Positions 45,025 through 54,482 are shown, numbered from the stretch's first letter. The stretch: DNA of 64,000 nucleotides from Candidatus Barnesiella excrementigallinarum (GCA_019114445.1 DXFL01000019.1:1-64000), one strand, 5' to 3'. Numbers and translations: made by a program. Notes: generated by a model not told the origin, from the sequence alone.

Positions 45025-45888
45025 TTACTTCGGGGATTTTCTCTGCACCGTTTTCGATGGTCTGCCACCTACGGGTCTGTTCCACTTCGCAATCACGAAA
45101 TAGAGACCCAAAACGACAAACGGGATACTCAATATCTGCCCCATATCAATAGGCAACAGATATTCGAAATCGACCTGCCGCTCTTTGAGGAATTCGATAA
45201 AGAACCTGAACAAAAAGATGAGCGTAATGCACAGCCCGAAATAGAATCCCCGGCCGCAACGGTCGCGGCGGAAACGGGCTACCACAACCATTACCGCAAA
45301 AAAGAGGAAATAGGCCAACGCCTCGTAAAGTTGTGCCGGGTGCCGGGGCAACATATCTTCCCGCTCGAACACAAAAGCCCACGGCACATCGGTAGGCATA
45401 CCTATAATTTCGGAATTCATCAAATTGGCAAGCCTGATAAACCCCGCAACCAATGGAGCAGCAATGCCCATCATGTCGAGAATATCGAGGTAATGGATCT
45501 TCGTTTTACGGCAGAACAGAGCCAATGCAATAATCAACCCCAGTGTCCCTCCGTGACTTGCCAAACCCGCATAGCCTGTAAACCGCCACCCCCCATCGGG
45601 CAGGAATTGTACCGGCAACACGATCTCCAACGGGTGGCTCAGATAATAACCCGGTTCGTAAAACAGGCAGTGCCCCAAGCGAGCCCCGATAAAAATGCCC
45701 AAGAAGCTGTACATGAACAAGGTTTGAAACGTATCGAGAGGCAATCCCCTCAACTTATACATTTTATATACCACTTGGCTACCCGCCCAAATAGCTATGA
45801 TCCAAAAAATACTGTACCAACGTATGGCAATACCCCCTACCGAAAAAAGTATGGGATCGGGATTCCAATGAATATAAAGCAACTCCAT
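45025..45888 (-). CDS. lgt: Prolipoprotein diacylglyceryl transferase
   Basis: A 287-residue membrane enzyme that attaches diacylglycerol to the lipobox cysteine of prolipoproteins, the first step of lipoprotein maturation. Seven hydrophobic segments are visible. GARLGHCLFYE and the conserved GFIRLANLMNSEIIG (Arg, Asn and Glu, the Lgt signature) are diagnostic, with HPAQLYEAL near the C-terminus. Lipoproteins encoded in this window (7140-7340, 48007-49038) would be its substrates. Confidence 0.94.
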   Translation of the reverse strand: MELLYIHWNPDPILFSVGGIAIRWYSIFWIIAIWAGSQVVYKMYKLRGLPLDTFQTLFMYSFLGIFIGARLGHCLFYEPGYYLSHPLEIVLPVQFLPDGGWRFTGYAGLASHGGTLGLIIALALFCRKTKIHYLDILDMMGIAAPLVAGFIRLANLMNSEIIGMPTDVPWAFVFEREDMLPRHPAQLYEALAYFLFFAVMVVVARFRRDRCGRGFYFGLCITLIFLFRFFIEFLKERQVDFEYLLPIDMGQILSIPFVVLGLYFVIAKWNRPVGGRPSKTVQRKSPK

Positions 45889-46010
45889 AAATTACAATTT
45901 TCTTACTCACACAGCCGAGACCATCTCCCGACTTTCAAAAAAAACACGTTGTAAAACAAAACCTGTTCGGGCAAAAACGAAAGCAAAAACATTCTTATTC
46001 GCACCTCTTG

Positions 46011-46018
46011 CAAAGATA
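46011..46018 (-). promoter_or_regulatory. -7 box of lgt
   Basis: Minus-strand TATCTTTG, about 122 bases upstream of the lgt start codon. Confidence 0.45.
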
Positions 46019-46065
46019 GTACAAATCTCTATTCGTCCGAACCCTTCAAAAAAGAAAAGAATAGT

Positions 46066-46073
46066 TACCTTTG
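46066..46073 (+). promoter_or_regulatory. -7 box of the EamA transporter gene
   Basis: TACCTTTG predicts a transcript start near 46080, at the left arm of the leader stem at 46081. Confidence 0.5.
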
Positions 46074-46080
46074 CACACGC

Positions 46081-46153
46081 AAAACCTCACTGCCCGGACA
46101 GTTCAGGTCACCCCGAATAAAGACGGCTGTACCAGCAAAAAACAAGAGGTTTT
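46081..46153 (+). promoter_or_regulatory. Candidate structured leader (riboswitch-like) of the EamA gene
   Basis: AAAACCTC (46081-46088) and GAGGTTTT (46146-46153) are perfect complements that would close a 57-base domain at the very 5' end of the mRNA. Inside is a hairpin GCTG-TAC-CAGC and a possible CGGAC...GTC stem. It lies 26 bases before the start codon. I do not recognise a known riboswitch class. Confidence 0.4.
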
Positions 46154-46179
46154 CTTACACACTCCAAAAGGTAAAAACG

Positions 46180-47082
46180 ATGTGGTTATCGCTTGCTTTT
46201 TTATCGGCCTTCCTACTGGGCTGTTACGACGTATGTAAAAAAAAATCGCTCAACGGCAATGCCGTCATTCCCGTGCTGTTCCTCAACACCTGCTTTTGCA
46301 GCCTGCTGTTTTTACCGTGTATTATCCTCTCCTACGGCTTCCCCGAACAGATGCACGATTCGCTCTTTTATGTACCTCGCTCGACCCTGCGCGAACACAT
46401 TTATATTATAGGTAAAGCGGCCCTCGTACTCACATCGTGGACGTGCGCCTACTTTGCCACCAAGCATCTGCCCATCACCATTGCCGGGCCCATCAAAGCC
46501 TCGCAACCCATACTTACCCTCATCGGGGCATTGCTCATCTTCGGCGAACGGCTCAACCTCTACCAATGGATAGGAGTGCTTTTGGCCATTATCTCATTCA
46601 TATTACTCTCCTTTTCGGGGAAAAAAGAGGGAATCAATTTTAAACACAATATTTGGATTCTCTTTATTGTCCTTGCCACCATCACCGGAGCAGCCAGCGG
46701 ACTATACGACAAATACCTCATGTCGCACGGGTTCGACCGTATGACCGTGCAGGTGTGGTACTCCTACTACCAAATGGCCATGATGGCCGTTGTACTCCTG
46801 CTCCTGTGGTATCCACAACGGAAACGGTCCACCCCGTTTGTATGGCGCCCCTCGATATTTTTCATCTCCCTCTTTCTTGTTTGTGCCGACTTTGTCTATT
46901 TCTACGCCCTCAGCTATCCCGACTCGATGATCTCGATCGTCTCGATGGTACGCCGGAGCAGCGTAGTAGTAAGTTTCACGGCAGGAGCAATCCTGTTTAA
47001 GGAAAAGAACATTCGCAACAAATCGATCGACCTGCTGCTCGTGATGCTGGGAATGTTTTTCCTTTACCTCGGTACCCGATAA
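46180..47082 (+). CDS. EamA (DMT) family transporter
   Basis: A 300-residue inner-membrane protein with ten hydrophobic segments in two EamA repeats (about residues 1-148 and 158-300). LPITIAGPIKASQPILTLIGALLIFGE and SYPDSMISIVSMVRRSSVVVSFTAGAILFKE are the repeat signatures. Drug/metabolite transporters of this type move small metabolites or amino acids; the substrate is unknown. The possible structured leader may hint at metabolite control. Confidence 0.87.
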   Translation: MWLSLAFLSAFLLGCYDVCKKKSLNGNAVIPVLFLNTCFCSLLFLPCIILSYGFPEQMHDSLFYVPRSTLREHIYIIGKAALVLTSWTCAYFATKHLPITIAGPIKASQPILTLIGALLIFGERLNLYQWIGVLLAIISFILLSFSGKKEGINFKHNIWILFIVLATITGAASGLYDKYLMSHGFDRMTVQVWYSYYQMAMMAVVLLLLWYPQRKRSTPFVWRPSIFFISLFLVCADFVYFYALSYPDSMISIVSMVRRSSVVVSFTAGAILFKEKNIRNKSIDLLLVMLGMFFLYLGTR

Positions 47083-47110
47083 TACAGGCTGTAATATTTA
47101 CAAGCCGTTT

Positions 47111-47142
47111 TTTGGGCTTACCGATACAAATGATTACTTTTG
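47111..47142 (+). promoter_or_regulatory. Promoter of the DUF3256 gene
   Basis: TTTG (47111-47114), 20 bases, TACTTTTG (47135-47142). It covers an in-frame TTG at 47140 and so supports the ATG at 47158. Confidence 0.7.
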
Positions 47143-47157
47143 CAACAAACGATTGTC

Positions 47158-47790
47158 ATGAAATTACGGAGCCTGTTATTACTCTTATTCTTCACGGTAT
47201 CGATTGCATCGCAAGCTATCGAACCGGTAGCCCAACTCTTCGTCTCCATGCCCGATTCGCTTCTCCCTTCTATCGAAGTGAACCGTAGAAAAGACATGAT
47301 AGACCTGATACACGCCGGACAAAAGGCTCAAACCGCCACAAAATTGGGCGGAAACGCCGAAATGACACTCCTGCAAGACAGTATCCTCTCGATCGATCTC
47401 TCTTCCCAAAGCAAAATGGCGATGAGACTTTACCAAACCCATCGCAACGATACACTCATCGCCCTCATTAATACGGTATATGCCCCGGCCGGCGACAGCC
47501 GTGTACGAGTATTCAACAGCGCATGGGACGAACTCCCTGCCTCGAAATACATTCGCCCCATAGCAAAAGAAGAATTTTTCATCTTCCCCGACAGCCTCTC
47601 CAAAGAAAAGAGAAAAGAACTTATACGTCCCATCGACATTTATCTCTCTACCTACACCTTCGAAACCGACGGCTCCCTCAAAGTGCAACAATCGTGGAGC
47701 GACTACCTCGACAAAGAGAGTTACCAACAAATCAGACCTTACCTGAAAGAGACTATCGAATTGCATTGGAACGGGAAGAAATTCGAATAA
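47158..47790 (+). CDS. DUF3256 family exported protein
   Basis: A 210-residue protein with a signal peptide (LRSLLLLLFFTVSIASQA). The following PVAQLFVSMPDSLLPSIEVNRRKDMIDLI is the hallmark of the DUF3256 family, which I know only from Bacteroidales. The mature protein is charged, with alternating strands typical of a periplasmic beta-rich fold. The function is unknown. It is a single transcription unit with a good promoter. Confidence 0.8.
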   Translation: MKLRSLLLLLFFTVSIASQAIEPVAQLFVSMPDSLLPSIEVNRRKDMIDLIHAGQKAQTATKLGGNAEMTLLQDSILSIDLSSQSKMAMRLYQTHRNDTLIALINTVYAPAGDSRVRVFNSAWDELPASKYIRPIAKEEFFIFPDSLSKEKRKELIRPIDIYLSTYTFETDGSLKVQQSWSDYLDKESYQQIRPYLKETIELHWNGKKFE

Positions 47791-47840
47791 ATCACTCCCC
47801 TACATAAAAAAACTGTTCCCGAATAATTTCGGCCTTAGAT

Positions 47841-47871
47841 TTTGTTTATTTATTTTTTTTAGTTATACTTG
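47841..47871 (+). promoter_or_regulatory. Promoter of the lipoprotein/barrel pair
   Basis: TTTG (47841-47844), 19 bases, TATACTTG (47864-47871; one mismatch to TAnnTTTG). The predicted leader of about 130 bases is very AT-rich. Confidence 0.5.
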
Positions 47872-48006
47872 TGATTATTTTATTTAATATAAGTATATCA
47901 CACTTAAAATATATAGTTATACATATTCCACATCGAAAAAAAATAGCTACACAAGGGACTAAAAACACATAATCTACAATCAAAACTATTAACCTATTTA
48001 TTTATT

Positions 48007-49038
48007 ATGAAACATTTATGCAAACTCATGTCGTGGGCTGTCTTTTTATTCGCCCTGACAACCCTCGTTAGTTGTTCCAAAGAACAATCCGAACTTTCTA
48101 TTAAAGACATCAAAGGAAGTGCTACCATTTTGGGAAGTCTGAGTTACAGCGAAGGACAAGCATTTAGCAGCGGTCAATTCCAAGAACTCTTGAAACCGGC
48201 CGCAGGAGTCAAAGTAAACATTAAAATAGCCAATGCTTCGCTCGATCCCAACGGTACGGCACAAGGTTTTACAACTTATGAAACGACAACCGACGGGGAA
48301 GGGAATTTCAGTATCGATATTCCAGCCGTAGAAAATACCCGAGTCACTATCCAACCCGCCACTTTTATAGGGAAACGCACGTTAGTCACCGAGTGGGAAA
48401 ATAATGCACCTGTATTCGAGACAGAAGAGGTTGTATTCAGTATCAACGGCACGGAACAAACGGTTTCGCCCGGCGATATCATCATCAGTGACGATATGTA
48501 CGGTTACACCACTCGTAACTTTGTAGAAGGATTCGGTGAGACCGAAGAAATTTCGGGTAAGATAGGAATCGGCAAACTCTACAAAAGCAATACCCAACGT
48601 TATTGGGATATGAAACAAGGCATCAATGTCCTTATCACCGTTACCTACAACCACACGGAGGCCCAAAGCAACGGACAAACGGCATATATGGTTCGTAAAT
48701 TCGGAGCTACCACGGATAGGAATGGAGACTTTTCGGCAATCATTCCGGTGAAAGAAAAAGGGGAAACCTTGCAACGGCTTACAATCGAACCGGTTAGCTT
48801 CTATACCGATGAATTCAAACACTTCGACACTGCCGGAGATCCCGAATACCTCGAAGGAGTTTATCAATCGGGCGGTTACTACTCTGGAATTTACACGAAT
48901 TTCACATTCCCTGTAATCGAAAATATCAAACGCATTGTGTATGCTACCATGATATTCACAGGATTGAACGGCACGTATGACGACCGCAACTGGAGCAATG
49001 TAACAGTATGGGATACAAAAGAATTTGATGAACTATAA
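48007..49038 (+). CDS. Lipoprotein with two carboxypeptidase-regulatory-like domains
   Basis: A 343-residue lipoprotein. The signal peptide ends in LVSC (Cys23). Two repeats of about 130 residues share the pattern of an Ig-like CarboxypepD_reg domain: GVKVNIKIA...TTDGEGNFSIDIPA...VTIQPATF and GINVLITVTYN...TTDRNGDFSAIIPV...LTIEPVSF. The function is unknown; such domains often mediate assembly at the cell surface. An outer-membrane barrel gene starts 12 bases downstream, so the pair probably works together. Confidence 0.75.
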   Translation: MKHLCKLMSWAVFLFALTTLVSCSKEQSELSIKDIKGSATILGSLSYSEGQAFSSGQFQELLKPAAGVKVNIKIANASLDPNGTAQGFTTYETTTDGEGNFSIDIPAVENTRVTIQPATFIGKRTLVTEWENNAPVFETEEVVFSINGTEQTVSPGDIIISDDMYGYTTRNFVEGFGETEEISGKIGIGKLYKSNTQRYWDMKQGINVLITVTYNHTEAQSNGQTAYMVRKFGATTDRNGDFSAIIPVKEKGETLQRLTIEPVSFYTDEFKHFDTAGDPEYLEGVYQSGGYYSGIYTNFTFPVIENIKRIVYATMIFTGLNGTYDDRNWSNVTVWDTKEFDEL

Positions 49039-49050
49039 TACGACCTCCTT

Positions 49051-49950
49051 ATGAAAAAATTTATAGCCATTATACTATCGGCCTGCCTGTTTCCGGGAAT
49101 TCTTTGGGCCGAAGAAAAAGAGAAGAAACAATACCTTCCCGAAGAAGGCGACTGGGCATTGGGTATTGATGTAGTTCCTGTATTGAGATATATCGGAAAC
49201 GCATTCAACGGAACCATCGGCACCAACGATTTGACCCATGTGGGAGGAAGCCCCTTTACCAGCGGGAGCACCAATTTCCGCGACAGAGGGCTCATGCCTA
49301 CGGTTTCGATCATGGGTAAATATTTACTCACCGACGAATGGGCCATACGGGCCAATATAGGGCTAATGTTGTCTGGTGAAAACGAAAAAGCCTACTCTAC
49401 CGACGATAAAGCCATGCTTGAAAATCCGCTCAGCGAAACTAAGGTAATAGACAAGGCTCATTACAGCCGCAACGGTATGAGTTTGTTGTTAGGTGCCGAA
49501 TACCGCAAAGGATCCCGCCGCATACAAGGTGTATTTGGTGGTGGCATCCTTTTTGCTTTCCAAAATAATAAAAGCACCTACACATGGGGTAATGCACTCA
49601 CCGAGATCAACCAATCGCCCACTTCGCATCAATTCAACAATATGCCGGCTGCACCCGTTAATGGGTACCGTATCTTGAAAGAAAACGGGAGCGGGAGCGA
49701 CTTCTATACCGGCATAACCGGAAGCGCCGGATTCGAATGGTTCATTGCTCCTAAAATTGCGTTGGGTGCCGAAGTGAACCTGAGCCTTTATTATGTATTC
49801 GGTACGCAAACCTACATCGAAAGCGAAGGGTACAACCGAACAAGCCAAAAGATAGAAACCCGTACCGACATCGACTCTCCGGGCGATAACGGTATCTATT
49901 TCGGTACCGAAAGTTTAGGGGGTTCACTCTACATGACATTCTATTTCTAA
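49051..49950 (+). CDS. Outer-membrane beta-barrel protein, function unknown
   Basis: A 299-residue protein with a signal peptide (KFIAIILSACLFPGILWA) and many amphipathic strands (ALGIDVVPVLRYIGNAF, TVSIMGKYLLTDEWAIRANIGLML, FEWFIAPKIALGAEVNLSLYYVFG). It ends in phenylalanine (SLYMTFYF), the usual barrel C-terminus. I do not recognise a family. It is encoded directly after a lipoprotein and before a strong terminator, so the two form a unit. Confidence 0.75.
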   Translation: MKKFIAIILSACLFPGILWAEEKEKKQYLPEEGDWALGIDVVPVLRYIGNAFNGTIGTNDLTHVGGSPFTSGSTNFRDRGLMPTVSIMGKYLLTDEWAIRANIGLMLSGENEKAYSTDDKAMLENPLSETKVIDKAHYSRNGMSLLLGAEYRKGSRRIQGVFGGGILFAFQNNKSTYTWGNALTEINQSPTSHQFNNMPAAPVNGYRILKENGSGSDFYTGITGSAGFEWFIAPKIALGAEVNLSLYYVFGTQTYIESEGYNRTSQKIETRTDIDSPGDNGIYFGTESLGGSLYMTFYF

Positions 49951-49963
49951 AACCCAATACTTG

Positions 49964-49995
49964 TCGAGGGGGTATTCATTCCCCCTCGATTTTTT
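49964..49995 (+). terminator. Intrinsic terminator after the lipoprotein/barrel pair
   Basis: TCGAGGGGG (49964-49972) pairs with CCCCCTCGA (49981-49989), followed by six T. Confidence 0.92.
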
Positions 49996-50056
49996 CCCTC
50001 CTACGTCTGCACCCAACCATAAGTCGTCATAGTCTTTTACACGCTTCGAAAACTAA

Positions 50057-50092
50057 CAGAGCCGCTTCGGGGATCGTCCCGAAGCGGCTCTG
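50057..50092 (-). terminator. Terminator of asnS
   Basis: A perfect 15-base stem, CAGAGCCGCTTCGGG (50057-50071) with its complement at 50078-50092, around a 6-base loop. The minus strand continues GTTAGTTTTC. Confidence 0.78.
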
Positions 50093-50116
50093 TTATATCG
50101 ATAAAGACAAATTTCT

Positions 50117-51514
50117 TTAGAACTCGGCATTCTTCGGCGTACGGGGGAAAGGTATCACGTCGCGGATATTGGTCATACCAGTCACGAACAATACCAAACG
50201 CTCAAAGCCGAGACCGAAGCCCGAATGGGGCGCGGTACCGAAACGACGGGTATCGAGGTACCACCACATATCTTTCATGGGGATATGCAGTTCTTCGACA
50301 CGTGAGAGCAACTTGTCGTAATTCTCTTCACGCTGCGACCCACCGATGATTTCGCCGATACGGGGGAAGAGCACGTCCATGGCACGCACCGTCTTGCCGT
50401 CGTCGTTCAACTTCATGTAGAAGGCCTTGATCTCTTTGGGATAATCGGTGAGGATTACCGGTTTTTTGAAGTGTTCCTCTACCAAGAAACGCTCATGCTC
50501 GCTTTGCAAGTCGGCGCCCCAATATACAGGATATTCAAACTTGTGTCCCGACGCTTCCAATATTTTTATTCCCTCGGTATAGGGCAAACGCACAAAATCG
50601 TTCTCTACGACAAACTTCAAGCGGTCGATCAACTCCTTGTCATACATTTGGCAAAGGAATTCGAGGTCGTCCTGACAATTATCGAGGGCGTAACGAATGA
50701 GGTATTTGAGGAAATCTTCCGCCAAATCCATATTCTCCTCGATTTCGTTGAAAGCCACTTCGGGTTCGATCATCCAAAACTCGGCCAAGTGCCGCGGGGT
50801 ATTGGAGTTTTCGGCGCGGAACGTAGGACCAAAGGTATAAATGGCACCCAACGACATGGCTCCCAACTCCCCTTCGAGTTGTCCCGACACGGTGAGGCTG
50901 GTGGGTTTACCGAAGAAATCGGCGCTATAATCGACAGTGCCCTCTTCGGTCCGAGGCAAATTGTTCAAATCGAGCGTGGTTACTTGGAACATGGCCCCGG
51001 CACCTTCGCAATCGCTACCGGTAATCAAGGGGGTGTTCAAATAGAAAAATCCTCGATCGTTGAAATATTTGTGAATGGCGTATGCCAAATGATGACGGAT
51101 ACGGAATACCGCTCCGAACGTATTCGTACGGGGGCGCAAGTGGGCTATTTCGCGAAGGAATTCCAACGTGTGCCCCTTCTTCTGCAACGGATATACATCG
51201 GGGTCGGCACCGCCGTAAAGTTCTATGCTTTCGGCCTGTATCTCGGCTTGTTGGCCTTTGCCCTGCGACTCGACCAAAGTTCCTATAACACTAATACACG
51301 CTCCGGTGGTAATGGGTTTCATCTCCGCCTCGGTAAATTTGGAGAGGTCTACCACAACCTGTATGTTCTTAATTGTAGAACCATCGTTTACCGCAATAAA
51401 ATTTACATTTTTATTGCCTCGACGAGTGCGCACCCAACCTTTTACATTTACCGTTTTCCCGTAAAGAGAGGTATCGAATAGATCGACAACTTTGGTTCTT
51501 TTTATTGTTTCCAT
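50117..51514 (-). CDS. asnS: Asparaginyl-tRNA synthetase
   Basis: A 465-residue class IIb aminoacyl-tRNA synthetase. The N-terminal OB-fold anticodon domain starts [24 protein letters not shown]. Motif 2 lies around [21 protein letters not shown], and motif 3 is [16 protein letters not shown] followed by [10 protein letters not shown]. The absence of the longer AspRS insert and the length point to AsnS. No promoter box lies just upstream, so it is probably read from the rluB-like promoter. Confidence 0.95.
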   Translation of the reverse strand: METIKRTKVVDLFDTSLYGKTVNVKGWVRTRRGNKNVNFIAVNDGSTIKNIQVVVDLSKFTEAEMKPITTGACISVIGTLVESQGKGQQAEIQAESIELYGGADPDVYPLQKKGHTLEFLREIAHLRPRTNTFGAVFRIRHHLAYAIHKYFNDRGFFYLNTPLITGSDCEGAGAMFQVTTLDLNNLPRTEEGTVDYSADFFGKPTSLTVSGQLEGELGAMSLGAIYTFGPTFRAENSNTPRHLAEFWMIEPEVAFNEIEENMDLAEDFLKYLIRYALDNCQDDLEFLCQMYDKELIDRLKFVVENDFVRLPYTEGIKILEASGHKFEYPVYWGADLQSEHERFLVEEHFKKPVILTDYPKEIKAFYMKLNDDGKTVRAMDVLFPRIGEIIGGSQREENYDKLLSRVEELHIPMKDMWWYLDTRRFGTAPHSGFGLGFERLVLFVTGMTNIRDVIPFPRTPKNAEF

Positions 51515-51550
51515 ACTCTTCTATATAATTGTACACTTTTTTTTAAGCAT

Positions 51551-51580
51551 CGCCCCGCAACGGAAATACCGTCCGGGGCG
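51551..51580. other. Hairpin between rluB-like gene and asnS
   Basis: CGCCCCG (51551-51557) pairs with CGGGGCG (51574-51580), with an inner ACGG/CCGT stem. The T-run (TTTTTTTT) follows only on the plus strand, where no gene ends. For the minus-strand operon it could be an attenuating or RNA-processing element. Confidence 0.45.
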
Positions 51581-51596
51581 TGATAGTTTTTTTTGT

Positions 51597-52853
51597 TTAT
51601 TCAAATGAACCCATTTGCAACATATTTACCTCTTGTTGTGTGAGGTAACGCCAACGGCCTCGTTGCAAATTTTTCTTGGTCAGTCCGGCAAAATAGACCC
51701 GGTCGAGTTTAACCACCCGATAACCCAGCGCCTCGAAAATACGCCGCACAATACGGTTACGGCCAGAGTGTATTTCGATACCCACTTGATTCCGGTCGGT
51801 CTCGGTGGCATAGCTTACGGCATCGGGTTGTATCGGTCCGTCTTCCAACTCTATGCCATCGGCGATACGTTGCATATCCTCCTCGCTCACATCTTTATCG
51901 AGCCATACGTGATAGATTTTTTTCTTGATAAATTTGGGGTGAGTGAGTTTCGAAGCCAAATCACCGTCGTTGGTCAACAACAGTACACCTGTGGTATTGC
52001 GGTCGAGACGACCTACCGGATAGATACGCTCGGTGCAGGCATTGCGCACAATGTCCATTACCGTGAGGCGGCCCTGCGGATCGTCCGACGTAGTCACACA
52101 ATCTTTGGGTTTGTTCAACAACACGTAAATTTTACGTTCGAGGGTCACCACTTTACCGCGGAAAGTTACCGTATCGTTACGGGTAATTTTCGTTCCCAAC
52201 TCGGTAACCGGCACACCATTTACCAGCACTTCGCCGGCCTGAATAAATTCGTCGGCCTCGCGACGGGAGCAAATACCGGCATTGGCCATGAACTTGTTGA
52301 GACGAATCGGTTCGTTGGGATCTACTTCGGGCAACTCATATTCGATGCGTTGCGGACGATTAGAGACTTTGTTGTTGCGACGCTGTTGCGGACGATTTTG
52401 ATTGTATCCTCCGCGGGCATTGCCATATCCGCCCTGACGGTTGTTATATCCGCCCTGACGGTTCTGTTTCGGGTAATAGGGACGTTCGTTCTCCCCGAAA
52501 GGACGTTGGAATCCCTCTCCCGTTTCGTTATTACGATTATAATCTTGGTTATACCGCGGAGCGTTGTTGTAGTTGTTGTTCCGACGGTTATTGCCATATC
52601 CGCCTTGACGGTTTTGGTTATATCCTCCCTGACGATTATAGTTGTTGGGCCGTTCGTTTGTATACGAGCGGGTTCCACTTTCGCCATAATTGTTGTTACG
52701 AGGATAATGAGGGCGTTCTGCATTGGCGTTGTAAGGTGCATGACCTTCATCTCCGCCACCTCTTCTGTACTCTACTTTTTCATATCGTTCGGTCGCACCT
52801 TCACGGTTCGACATTCCGATGCGCGGGCGTTTAGCTCTTTTTTCGCTTTCCAT
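51597..52853 (-). CDS. RluB-like rRNA pseudouridine synthase with long disordered N-terminus
   Basis: A 418-residue protein. Residues 1-170 are low-complexity, rich in Arg, Gly, Asn, Tyr and Gln, with repeated RQGGY/NRQGGYN units. An S4 RNA-binding domain follows (IRLNKFMANAGICSRREADEFIQAGEVLVNG), then the catalytic domain with the active aspartate in PVGRLDRNTTGVLLLTNDG. RsuA/RluB/RluE/RluF enzymes modify large- or small-subunit rRNA. The tail is an RG-rich candidate RNA-binding or condensate-forming segment. It precedes asnS. Confidence 0.88.
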   Translation of the reverse strand: MESEKRAKRPRIGMSNREGATERYEKVEYRRGGGDEGHAPYNANAERPHYPRNNNYGESGTRSYTNERPNNYNRQGGYNQNRQGGYGNNRRNNNYNNAPRYNQDYNRNNETGEGFQRPFGENERPYYPKQNRQGGYNNRQGGYGNARGGYNQNRPQQRRNNKVSNRPQRIEYELPEVDPNEPIRLNKFMANAGICSRREADEFIQAGEVLVNGVPVTELGTKITRNDTVTFRGKVVTLERKIYVLLNKPKDCVTTSDDPQGRLTVMDIVRNACTERIYPVGRLDRNTTGVLLLTNDGDLASKLTHPKFIKKKIYHVWLDKDVSEEDMQRIADGIELEDGPIQPDAVSYATETDRNQVGIEIHSGRNRIVRRIFEALGYRVVKLDRVYFAGLTKKNLQRGRWRYLTQQEVNMLQMGSFE

Positions 52854-52941
52854 AGGAATTATTTGTAATTAAAAACATACAAGCCTCTCGGCCTATTAAA
52901 ATATCTACTTTTATAATGATGATTAGCTTTTTTTCTTGCTG

Positions 52942-52949
52942 CAAAGATA
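52942..52949 (-). promoter_or_regulatory. -7 box of rluB-like gene and asnS
   Basis: Minus-strand TATCTTTG, 89 bases upstream of the start codon. Confidence 0.5.
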
Positions 52950-53005
52950 CAAAGGTTTTTCCATTTCATCTCTTTCACAATCAAATAAGTTATTATTTTC
53001 TTCTT

Positions 53006-53046
53006 AAAAAAAACAAAAGCCCGGACTATTTGTTCGTCCGGGCTTT
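53006..53046 (-). terminator. Intrinsic terminator of purB
   Basis: AAAGCCCGGAC (53016-53026) pairs with GTCCGGGCTTT (53036-53046). The minus strand continues into a T-rich run. Confidence 0.88.
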
Positions 53047-53066
53047 GTATTTCGCACACGATTCAA

Positions 53067-54410
53067 TTAAAAACCGGTATAAGTGTGGGGAGTTATTTGC
53101 CGCAATTCCTCTTTGACAGCCTCCGAAACATTGAGCGTGTCGATAAACTCGCGTATCGAATCGGCATTCACCACCGAGTTGGTACGTGTGAGAGCCTTCA
53201 ACGTTTCATAGGGGTGGGGATAGCCTTCGCGGCGCAAAATCGTCTGGATACCCTCGGCCACCACATTCCACATTTGGTCGAGGTCGCGATAGATAGCCGT
53301 CTCGTTAAGCAGCAACTTGTTCAGCCCCTTGATCGTGCTGTGGAAGGCTATGAGCGTATGGGCCACAGGCACGCCCACGTTGCGCAATACAGTCGAGTCG
53401 GTCAAGTCGCGTTGCAATCGCGAAACGGGCAGTTTCGAGGAAAGGTGGTCGAGTATGGCATTGGCAATACCCAAATTGCCTTCGGAATTTTCGTAGTCGA
53501 TGGGATTTACCTTGTGGGGCATAGCCGACGAGCCGACTTCGCCCTCCTTGATTTTCTGTTTGAAATATTCCATCGAAATATATTGCCAAAAATCGCGGTC
53601 GAGGTCGATCACAATCGTGTTGATACGGCGCAAAGCGTCGAACAGAGCGGCCAAGTTGTCGTAGTTCGAAATTTGGGTTGTCCACTCCTCCCGCTCGATA
53701 CCGAGCCGTTCTTTCAAGAATCGGTTCCCAAAAGCGGGCCAGTTGATATCGGGATAGGCAAAATGGTGGGCATTGAAATTCCCCGTGGCACCGCCGAACT
53801 TTCCACTCATCGGCACGGCTTCGAGCAGGGCAATTTGTTTTTCGAGCCGATAGCCAAACACCCGTATCTCTTTACCCAAACGGGTAGGCGACGCCGGCTG
53901 GCCATGCGTTTTGGCCAACATGGGTATATCTTTCCACTCTTCGGCATACCGGTTGATAAGCGCCAGCATTTCGTTCAGCACAGGCAGGTAGCAATCGTGC
54001 AAAGCCTCTTTCAACAACAGGGGCACCGATGTGTTATTGATGTCCTGCGAAGTGAGGCCAAAGTGGATAAACTCCTTGTATGCTTCCAAATGCAATTCGT
54101 CGAACTTCTCTTTGATAAAATATTCGACGGCTTTTACATCGTGATTCGTGACCGCCTCGATCGACTTCACTTTGGCGGCATCGGCTTCGGTAAAATCGGT
54201 ATAGATGGCTCGCAATGCCGGGAAGAGGTCGTGGCTCACTCCCGAAAGCTGGGGTAGAGGCAACTCGCACAAGGCAATAAAATACTCGATTTCGACCCGA
54301 ACCCGGTAACGAACCAAAGCCCATTCCGAAAAATAGAGCGACAATTTTTCCACTTTGTTGCGGTAGCGGCCATCGACGGGCGATATAGCCGTGAGTGATG
54401 ATAATTCCAT
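53067..54410 (-). CDS. purB: Adenylosuccinate lyase
   Basis: A 447-residue fumarase/aspartase-superfamily enzyme that acts twice in purine synthesis, releasing fumarate from SAICAR and from adenylosuccinate. The signature loop is GSSAMPHKVNPIDYENSEGN with the catalytic serine. LTSQDINNTSVPLLLKEAL and KTHGQPASPTRLGKE are the other two conserved regions. It is monocistronic and divergent from the tRNA-Val gene. Confidence 0.95.
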   Translation of the reverse strand: MELSSLTAISPVDGRYRNKVEKLSLYFSEWALVRYRVRVEIEYFIALCELPLPQLSGVSHDLFPALRAIYTDFTEADAAKVKSIEAVTNHDVKAVEYFIKEKFDELHLEAYKEFIHFGLTSQDINNTSVPLLLKEALHDCYLPVLNEMLALINRYAEEWKDIPMLAKTHGQPASPTRLGKEIRVFGYRLEKQIALLEAVPMSGKFGGATGNFNAHHFAYPDINWPAFGNRFLKERLGIEREEWTTQISNYDNLAALFDALRRINTIVIDLDRDFWQYISMEYFKQKIKEGEVGSSAMPHKVNPIDYENSEGNLGIANAILDHLSSKLPVSRLQRDLTDSTVLRNVGVPVAHTLIAFHSTIKGLNKLLLNETAIYRDLDQMWNVVAEGIQTILRREGYPHPYETLKALTRTNSVVNADSIREFIDTLNVSEAVKEELRQITPHTYTGF

Positions 54411-54433
54411 AATCTGAGGTTTGAATTAGCGTA

Positions 54434-54441
54434 CAAAAATA
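54434..54441 (-). promoter_or_regulatory. -7 box of purB
   Basis: Minus-strand TATTTTTG, 24 bases upstream of the start codon. Confidence 0.5.
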
Positions 54442-54482
54442 CGATTTCCCCCGTAAATTTTATAGAATAATTTTATTTTTGT

